Positions 56,145-64,000 of a stretch of DNA of 64,000 nt are shown here, piece by piece. Numbering within the stretch: position 1 is the first letter of the stretch; the number at the start of each line of letters is the position of its first letter. The stretch is taken from NCBI GenBank assembly GCA_019916065.1, contig CM034242.1:14632823-14696822 (forward strand), given 5' to 3'. Source of the DNA: Vitellaria paradoxa (lineage: Eukaryota; Streptophyta; Magnoliopsida; Ericales; Sapotaceae). The position numbers and the translations under genes are program-made. The notes beneath the pieces were generated by a model. That model was not told where the DNA came from. It made no database searches and worked only from the letters and a program-made list of their open reading frames with translations.

Positions 56145-56660
56145 ATGATCAAGTCCGCGGCTCTATCTCCCAAGAAACAAGCCATGGACAAGCCTCAAGA
56201 AGAGAAGGAAAACCGAGCCAAGCCCAAGCCTCTTGTATGGGACTCTGGTAGTTCACTGTACGACTCCTTCGAGCTGAAATCGTTCGAACGCCAACTTGAT
56301 TCGGCCATAGCTTCGAGAACCCTCTCGATGCCTCATCTATCAGATCGCCAAGTCCGCCATCCTCCGCCGCCGCCGTCGTCGTCCCAACCCATGTCCAAGA
56401 AGTCGTCAAAGTTTTCTCGGCCGTTTCAGAAGCTTTTTCGATCCATTTTTGGGCCAAAACAAACCAGCGGCTCCCTGTTCAAAGTGCAAGAACGCTCACA
56501 AGATGGATTCTACGTGGTATACAATAGGTACGGTGCGCTTTCTGCAATTCCAGAGGTTCCGGAGACTGGCGGTGGCCTTTCGCCGGATATTAAGTCGGTG
56601 GCGGCGAGGTCAGCCTCTCACCGGTTTCCGGCCACGTCTGTCGGTATTTCATGTGCTTGA
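56145..56660 (+). CDS. Single-exon plant protein of unknown function
   Basis: A 171-residue frame with strong coding composition stands out in AT-rich DNA. The N-terminus is basic and hydrophilic (KKQAMDKPQEEKENRAKPKP). A compact core follows, PLVWDSGSSLYDSFELKSF then ERQLDSAIASRTLSMPHLSD (about residues 29-67). Next come a proline and serine stretch (PPPPPSSSQP), a basic block (SKFSRPFQKLFRSIFG, about 87-102), and GFYVVYNRYGALSAIPEVPE (about 122-141). I recall plant-only uncharacterised proteins with a WDxGSSLYDSFEL-like core but can assign no activity. There is no signal peptide or membrane span, so a soluble cytosolic or nuclear protein is likely. It starts at the first ATG after the TATA-like tract and ends TGA. 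An internal start at Met14 is possible. Confidence 0.85.
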   Translation: MIKSAALSPKKQAMDKPQEEKENRAKPKPLVWDSGSSLYDSFELKSFERQLDSAIASRTLSMPHLSDRQVRHPPPPPSSSQPMSKKSSKFSRPFQKLFRSIFGPKQTSGSLFKVQERSQDGFYVVYNRYGALSAIPEVPETGGGLSPDIKSVAARSASHRFPATSVGISCA

Positions 56661-58665
56661 TATAGGACTAAAATTGCACTGTTGACTCTCAAATTTTATA
56701 TTATGTGCACAGTGTTTCGAATTCTGTGTGTACTAATTATTATGTAATGACTTAAGTGGTTTTTAGTGTTGTTTTCAACTGTTGGCACGTGGAATCGTTG
56801 ATGTTCTAAAAATAAATTAATAACATATAATTAAGATTTGGTCATATTTTAGTTTGACACGAAGGGTTTTCGGTGGCCTTTGATACATATGATAGATCAA
56901 TAGAGAGACACTATATTTTTCTTTTTTTTTTCTTTCAATCCATCTTCACTAATATAAAAGATGGGTAAAATTTGTCAAAATATCTTATGTTTTCCCTTTT
57001 ATTAGGAAAGTTAATAGGATTGATGCGAGAGGATATCCGAATTCACTTAAATTTCTTAAAAATTTGTTGAAAATACGCAATACGATTAGGTTAGTTTTGG
57101 AATTGAGATTTAATTTTTGTACGAATTTTAGATCGATTTAAAATTTTTCTTTACGGTACTTAATACTTCGTTATATTTTTAGGGTACCCATTAAATACCC
57201 GATTAATATAATATAGTATAATATATATATTTAAATAATTACAATTTTGTTCCTAAGATAAAAATAGTTAAATGATTAGTTTTGTAAAGTAATTTAAATA
57301 TATAAGTAGTGATTGAATTTACTATGTTTTTTGTAGTTTATTTAAATGAGAATTTCTTTTTCAATTTTTGCTTGACATGGAGAATAATAAAGATCTTTGG
57401 CGTTATAGAGAGCACATCAACTATTTTAAAAAATTCAATTTCTAAACAAGTGTTGGGCAATTTTTTTAGACGAGTAATTAATGGATTAGTTTAAAAAATT
57501 TAATTTCTAAACAAGTATTTAATGATTTTTTTAAACAAGTAATTAATGGGTGGAAGGAACATAACAGGTTTGATATTCTAACTAATAAAATAAACAGATT
57601 TAGAATAATAATAATAGAAAAAAAATAAATGAATTTGATAATAGTAATAACTAATTAAGCGAGTATGCAACCACTTACATCTCCACCTTTTGTAAATCAG
57701 TACTCCCTGTTTCTTTAATAACTATTGATAAAGTTGATTTTATGAATTGAATAAATACATTTGAAATAAATCCAAACAAATTATACTATAGATATAACAT
57801 AAAAATATGTAAATTTTTTCATTTTATTTTTTTTAATATATATATAACAATTAAGTAAAAATTAATTAAATTTTAAATAATTTGATCCATAACTTAATTT
57901 ATTTTGACTCCAAAAAGTATGTGTATTAGTAGTGTTTTCTTTAAATGACTATAAAAGTCTTTAACCCATTTTTTTTTAACCGATTATAAAAATTCTTTTG
58001 ACACATTTTTTTTTTTTATCCTATGATTCAGCCTCCTAAAATTTAGAAAAATAATAAATTCCATTTAGAAAAACTAGTTGTACATAAAACATTTTATGCG
58101 ATGGTAGGATAAAAACAAAATACTACTAATACATATATTCTTTTTTTTTTTTTTGGAAAAAAAATTAAACCATATACCCACTATACTAAAATTTAAATAA
58201 TTTTTCTAGTTATTATAAATATTAAATAGTCATACAATTTCATTTGAAATTATAAAATGAAAATAGTATGCATGTTTCTACTCTATATACGTAGCATAAT
58301 TTGTTTGAGTTTATTTCTACGGTATTCTAATCATTTCATATGAAAACTTAAACTTAATTAAAAGTTATTTATTAAGAAAAAATCTAATAATTAAAAATTT
58401 TGGTATACAAAATTTAAATTACAAGAGATTTACTTGCTTATTTTTAAAATTTATAAGAATTAAGTTCACAAAATCAAAATCACATAGCCTACAGGTGAAA
58501 ATTACCTTTAATTTATCATCATCTCTTGGGGCTAAATTTGATCATCATTTTGGATTAAGCAGTGAATCCATCACCTCAAATTCAATCCATGGAAAATACA
58601 TGGCAAATAGCTATTTGCTATTCCAATTGATCTCATTAATATGGCAGCTTTCATTATTGAGAAAC
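56661..58665. other. AT-rich intergenic stretch after the 56145 gene
   Basis: The first 150 bases are the probable 3' UTR. Beyond that there is no gene. A direct repeat of about 64 bp lies at 57425-57550 (AATTTCTAAACAAGT and AGTAATTAATGG, twice). Confidence 0.5.
57425..57550 (+). repeat. Direct repeat of about 64 bp, two copies
   Basis: Both copies share AATTTCTAAACAAGT, then AATxxTTTTTT and AGTAATTAATGG in the same order. Confidence 0.75.
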
Positions 58666-58675
58666 TTGATGTATT

Positions 58676-58829
58676 TGAGCATGGTTTATAACTCAGTGGT
58701 TGAGAATCTCTCATGTCCGAACTCGAGTTCGAGTCTTCCTCCACCCCTTAAAAAAAAAAAAAAAAAAAAAAACTTTACCTTTAAAAAAAAAAAAAAACTT
58801 TACCTTTCAAAAAAAAAAAAAAGAAAAAA
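58676..58829 (+). mobile_element. tRNA-derived SINE with 10-bp target duplication
   Basis: TTGATGTATT lies on both sides (58666-58675 and 58830-58839). The head of about 70 bases has a Pol III A box (TAACTCAGTGG, 58689-58699) and a B box (AGTTCGAGTCT, 58726-58736). It is followed by CCTCCACCCC and an A-rich tail broken twice by CTTTACCTTT. It lacks a separate body, so it is essentially a tRNA-like head plus tail. The acceptor arms do not pair as in a real tRNA, so it is not a tRNA gene. A relative is at 17596-17710. Confidence 0.9.
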
Positions 58830-58839
58830 TTGATGTATT

Positions 58840-59817
58840 CCCCAGCTTATTTTAATAAATTGTTCTCGTTCAGACAAAATTTGTGTTATATATACAGATT
58901 AAAAAAGTAATTTTTTTAGTATTTTTGATATATTATTCACATATATTTATCAAAAAATTAAAAAATATTTAAAACAAAAAAGAACTTAACGACAAACAAA
59001 ATGAGTCTAATTTTTTTTTTAAATATGAATAACATAATTTAAAATATATACAAACAAAATGAGTTAATTTTTTTAAAATATGAATAACATGTTAAAAAGT
59101 AATAAAAAATTTACATAAAACAAATAAATTATCTAAATGTGACTAACTTATTTAAATAAAAAAAAAAATGGAGATGCCAAACATAGATTTGCCCAGTACT
59201 CACTTACGGGTTTAGCTACCTCATTTCTTGGACTAGAAACTAAGTTAAATAACCTAACCTCTTAATTAATTGAATATTGACCAATTGATGTAGGAGTGCT
59301 CATTGGATCAGTTTACGTCTCTTTGAATTTATACATATTTGGTGTCAGTTTATATTTATATAATATTTTAAAATTTAATAAATATATTAAATAATTAATT
59401 TATTTTAAAATTAATTTAAATCATATCATTTTGAAACAAAGTAATTATGTCGTGTTTGAATTTTTTTTAATATTTTTATAATAATCATACTGGTACAATA
59501 TTCAAATCATATTTCTTTATGAGATCTAAAATTACCATCCCTTACTTGATGCAATCAAAGTATCCATGTCTGGCTGCTGAAGAACTTGTTAGCCCCATAA
59601 ATTAAGAATTGTCTATTTATGGATACAAGGAGTAACTAGTTTAAGTGCTTCACGTATAGAACTCTTTATTTCTCAAGTAAGTCGGTCCAAAAAATATAAT
59701 TTCTGAATAAATTACTTGATATAATCACCATTTGCAATAGCGGATTTACGAAGAGAGGTAGAATGGATTGAAGTAGGTAGTCAATCTAAGTAGATGAAGT
59801 TATTTGCAAGAACAAAT
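58840..59817. other. AT-rich intergenic stretch
   Basis: No gene. A short two-copy word (ACAAACAAAATGAGT and similar) repeats near 58990-59065. Confidence 0.5.
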
Positions 59818-59820
59818 TTA

Positions 59821-60559
59821 GGGGCCGATTGGATGCTATAAATAAGGGCCTCCATAAATAATACACTCTTATAAGTTTTGATGTGATATTTTTTGCTTGG
59901 TTTGAGAAGCAAAATTTCTCCCCTCTAAAAATTATCTCCCCTTCTTAATCTTGGAAGAAGGTGTATTATTTTTGGAGAGGGTTTGAGCTCTCCAAAAATT
60001 ATCCCCTCTTATATAGATTAAATTGGACCATTATGTCTCTTCTCATCCCCCTTTCTCACCTACAAAATGTATTTTATATTAGAAATAAATTCTTTTTTTT
60101 CTAATGGAAAAATATATTAAAAAGTTATATTAATAAAAATAAAAAAATATAATTTTTTTTCCAAATAGGGGGTTGTGTGATTAAAAAAATATATTTTTTT
60201 CAAATAGGAGGTGATGTGATTTTAAGATAATAATATAATTAATTTGTCTAAAATTAATTTGTACTAGTTGGTTTTCACATTATATAATAAACATAAACAT
60301 ATAATTAAGTTTGGGTAACCAAGTTTAATTTAATGGGTAACCAAGTTTGGGACATCACAAGGACAAAAGAGTCATTTGACTGTTTTTTCCATCATTCACC
60401 TCCTCTTATTTATAAAACATCCAAACCAAATTAAAAGTTTTCTCCCTCTATAAACATCATATCAATGTGGGCCAACCCTCTAAAAATAATATCACTTCTT
60501 ATCTTATACTCCCTCTAAAACTTATCTCCCTTAAATTTTAGCACTATCCGATTGGGGGG
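59821..60559. mobile_element. 739-bp MITE with TTA duplication
   Basis: The left end GGGGCCGATTGGATGCTA and the right end in reverse complement (CCAATCGGATAGTGCTA) are related. TTA flanks both sides (59818-59820 and 60560-60562). The interior carries TTATCTCCC and AAATTATCCCC words and T-runs, with no coding content. Its right third is shared, inverted, with 14305-14560. Confidence 0.75.
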
Positions 60560-60562
60560 TTA

Positions 60563-61151
60563 AGGCGATAGATAAATTTTGATGATAATTATCAAAATAA
60601 AAGACTTCGAGTAAATAAAAAAATAAGAGATACAAAAGAGATTAAGTTATTTAAATACGCTACTCATATTGACAACTTCAGTTTGACATCGTCATAACAA
60701 AAAATGACTTTAAGTAGATCGCTTTTGAAGTTGTTTTAATAAAAGACGATTTCAAGTAGATGACTTATTTTAGATATATTCTTTCTATTCATGATTTTAA
60801 TGATGATTTATTTACAAAAATCTATTTACGAAAATAATTTAACGGCTAACTTATCTGAGAAATTAAATATTTCACGAAAAAGCTTGGCCAAATCCCTCCT
60901 CATAATCAAGCCTTTCCATTTTTCCATAAATGATAAAAATTCAAGCAGCATGTGTTTGTTTTAGAGATGATAAAATTAATTCTGAGTGGTGGCATAAAAT
61001 TGTCTAAATTGACAAGCCTTTTTGAAAATATGAGATAAAGTCTTTATCTTTCCGCACGGTAGTTGAAAAATCATCAAAGCACTCAATTAGTCAATTGATT
61101 AAAATGAACTACTGGATGGTTCAAGGCTTCAAGGCCTGTCGTTTCACTTAC

Positions 61152-61182
<31 letters not shown>

Positions 61183-62003
61183 GAACCGTTCAAAGAAACA
61201 CGCTCACAGCCAAGCGGCCTGTATAACAACTTCCAAGAAACATGCTCACAATCGTAGGGTTAGTTTAGTGGGGGGTAGAACTGACTTTAACTAGGCTACA
61301 AATAAATTAAAGTGTTCAATAAGTTACTAGCAAATGAGTTTGTTTATGTTTAATTGATAAACTAAATAAACAAGTTCAGATACACTTTTCAAACTCGATA
61401 AATGAATGAATTAAACTCGGCTTGATAAAGCACGTGAACAAACTTATTTGTCGTTCGTAAATAAGTTTGTTTATGTGTTCATAAACAAACTTATTTATTA
61501 GTTATGAATATTCTCATTTAAATGTTTGTAAACAATCACGTTTTAACTCATGCATAGTCTCATTTAAATATTAATAAATAATATCATGAAAACTAATTTT
61601 TACCATTCATAAAAAAAATGTTAAAAAAAGTCAATGATTAAACATGTTAATTTAAAATTTGTTTGTTAAGTTAGAAAATGTAAATTGTTTGTTAAGTTTA
61701 TTCATTAATAGATATGCAAGTAGACCCAAAAAAAAAAAAAAAAGTTCAAAAAAAAGTTCGATAAAATATTGTAAGTGAGTTCCACAAAAACTTGCGAGTG
61801 AGTTAATTTATCATAACTGATAAAATAAGTTCACACTCGACTTCAAGCTTGTCTATAGATTGATAAGTCAAGGTCAACACAAGATTTTGAACTCAATAAA
61901 AACTCAATTCGAGATTGATATTGATAAAAATTTTAGCAAATAAGTTCGAACACAATATTTCAAGCAAAAGTTGAGTTTGTAACTACTACTCCTAAACACA
62001 CAT
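60563..62003. other. Intergenic stretch with a C22A10 run
   Basis: C22 followed by A10 lies at 61151-61182. The stretch 61260-62000 has repeated TTTGTTTATG, AAACAAACTTATTT and CTCGATAAA-type words, which suggests a degraded DNA transposon. No gene. Confidence 0.45.
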
Positions 62004-62006
62004 TTA

Positions 62007-62536
62007 GGATGCGTTTGGTTTGCTAAAAAAGTCAAAAAAAATTTGAAAATCTTTGAAAACTTCTATAAATCTTTAACACATTTTGCTTATCGTACTTCTT
62101 GAAATTTCTATAAATTTATATATATTTATATATTCCAACAAATTTTTATAAATTCTGACAAATTTTTTACAAACTCCAAAACAATTCTACAAACCCAATA
62201 ACTTTTTTACAAATTTCAAAAAAGTTTAAACAATTTTCAAAATATTTAACATAAATCCGTTGGAACAAATCAAAAAATCCATTCCAACGGTTTCTCTCTC
62301 TAATATTCTACCCAAAAGTCAAAAAGTTCAATAATTTTTATAAAAGTTTTGATATAAATCCGTTGGAACAGACTTAAAAATCTGTTTCAACAGTTTCTTT
62401 CTCCAACATTCTAACGTAAAAGTCAAAAAGTTACACTATTGAAATCTGAAAAAGTAGTTTAATGGTTAAACAACAAATGCTAAAAAGTTATCCAAACCAC
62501 ATTTTTTATTATTTTTTTGTCCGTCCAAACGTTACC
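62007..62536. mobile_element. MITE with TTA duplication and repeated hairpin units
   Basis: It starts GGATGCGTTTGGTTTGC and ends TCCGTCCAAACGTTACC, with TTA on both sides (62004-62006 and 62537-62539). Two direct copies of a unit of about 90 bases (about 62250-62340 and 62350-62435) each contain AAATCCGTTGGAACA followed by an inverted counterpart (TTCCAACGG or TTTCAACAG) and AAAAGTCAAAAAGTT. Confidence 0.8.
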
Positions 62537-62539
62537 TTA

Positions 62540-64000
62540 ATATATATGCTTGAAGTGTGTATAATTTCTGGCACTGTTTTTTCTGGCTTGTAATTCAATG
62601 TTGGAATATTGGTTCTATCATGCGAATTAATAAAATCCACTGCCTAGGGCATTTGACCATATTAAAAATGGACTCGGGGTAGAGCCCCGTGCCCAAGTAC
62701 ATTAGTTGATCGCTGGTACATATTTTAACCGTTAATTTTTGAATAGAATGTGAACATTTAAGACTTCCGCTAATTTGAACGAATTACGCCGATTCTTACA
62801 TATAAAAACCAACAAAAAAAAAATATAATGACTATCAACCGACGCAACGGTGCACCAAGCCGACCCCCGCATTAATTAAAAACATCCATGCATGCCGTGC
62901 ACCGATAATGGGCCGGCAAGCTAATTGATATGTAGGGTCTAAACAGCAGAAAGGCTGTCTGTATTTACTATAAAAGTTAATGGGCCACGGAATGAAGGCC
63001 GACCAACCACCTCAAAAAGTTGGTAGAGGTGTCGTGATTTATATACTGTCATTAAAAATATTTATTTATAAAAAAAAAACTATCAAAATAATAGTAAATT
63101 AGAATGATATAGTAATAATTTTTTTTTAAATTGAAAAACATGTTTATAAAATTTTATGTTAATAAAATTTTTTATTTAAACTTTCTTTAATTTTCGTAAA
63201 TTTTTATCGAATATAATTTTTTCCCAAAAATACCACGTGATAACATCAAGACAAAAATGTGCACCAAACGCCCATTGATCTCCTCAAATAAGTAAACGTC
63301 GAAGGAATTCATTTATGCGATACGATTCGCTAAATTATTATTGCCACTAGAATTGTACATTTATAAAGTCTGTCCAACTTAAAGAGGCGTATAAATTATT
63401 TAAATAATTTATTGTCAGGCTTACATGTATTTTAATAATCTCAATTTGTAATGTTAACTATATATATAACCATTTCATATTGTTTGTGTTGCTTTCAAAG
63501 TAATTTTAAAATGATTTTGAAATTTTTTATTTAATTATATACCAATAAAAGCAATGTACTGAAACATAATTTCAATCTTATTATTTAAGACCAATTAGCC
63601 AGCATCTACATCATTTTTTTTAAAATATTCTCTAAAACAAAGTAAAGCGTAACTTTAAAAATTCTCTAATAAAAAACATTCTGTATCGAAATTATTTATA
63701 AAAAGAATACTATGCTGACTCTCTATATGGCTGTATCTGGAAAGCCACAGCAGAAATTTTTAAAAATATAAAATGCGTAGAGATGCTAAATTTAATTCTG
63801 AATAATGGTTTGGGTTTATTTCCCAATTGTCTATAATTCGAGTTTTCTTAAGTTATTGAAAGATTTACCTGTATTTTAACTTCATAATCACATAAATTAA
63901 TCGAAATGTACGTAAATTATTTTGAATGTCCTTAATATTTAAAAAAAAAAAAGAAATATTAAAAAAGGAAGATGCCACAGTTAATTTACCTTTTATTCCT
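62540..64000. other. Intergenic stretch to the window end
   Basis: A less AT-rich patch lies at 62640-63010. It has no recognisable coding sequence or RNA. The rest is AT-rich. Confidence 0.5.

Noticed and set aside
58676..58750. A functional tRNA gene
   Set aside because: A and B boxes are present, but the acceptor arms do not pair, no clear anticodon loop forms, and a 10-bp duplication plus A-rich tail marks a SINE.

Overview
This window is AT-rich nuclear DNA from a flowering plant, most likely a eudicot. The evidence is genes interrupted by introns, plant-only protein families (a trichome birefringence-like O-acetyltransferase and a GABA-type amino acid transporter), and many Ty1/copia, Ty3/gypsy, SINE and MITE remnants. 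I cannot name the species. I support three protein-coding genes: the last exon of a TBL gene (659-1432, its 5' part lies off the left edge), a complete seven-exon transporter gene (27024-34886, 453 codons), and a single-exon gene of unknown function (56145-56660). I see no rRNA genes, functional tRNA genes or CRISPR arrays.

Layout: 1-1.8 kb holds the TBL exon and 3' flank. 1.8-15.6 kb is intergenic, with MITEs and a probable 3.5-kb solo gypsy-type LTR (4436-7968) carrying an internal tandem duplication. 15.67-27.19 kb is a tandem segmental duplication: unit A (15673-20168) and unit B (22463-27188) are colinear and closely similar, separated by a 2.3-kb antisense fragment of a copia gag-protease-integrase region. 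Each unit carries an LTR-like promoter region, a GC-rich island, the transporter promoter and transporter exon 1. Only unit B continues into the full gene. Five transposon insertions are present in one unit and absent from the other, so each has a visible empty site. 27.0-34.9 kb is the transporter gene, with introns full of MITEs and a 373-bp tandem repeat.

35-36 kb looks LTR-derived. 37276-47997 is a decayed chromovirus-type Ty3/gypsy element with both LTRs, a primer binding site, a stop-riddled gag-pol and a chromodomain-like end. A 2.4-kb solo LTR with an exact TACAA target duplication (43242-45636) sits inside its integrase region. 48-49.1 kb is a local duplication interrupted by a MITE that contains an exact 10-bp-period tract. 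49-64 kb is intergenic DNA with large inverted-repeat elements, the unknown-function gene, a tRNA-derived SINE with a 10-bp target duplication, and several MITEs.

The most notable feature is the duplicated transporter promoter and first exon. Exon 1 of unit A still has an open frame and an intact splice donor in the same phase as exon 1 of unit B. It could therefore act as a distal alternative first exon encoding a different N-terminus, or drive a transcript antisense to the copia fragment. Both ideas are inference and testable with RNA data.
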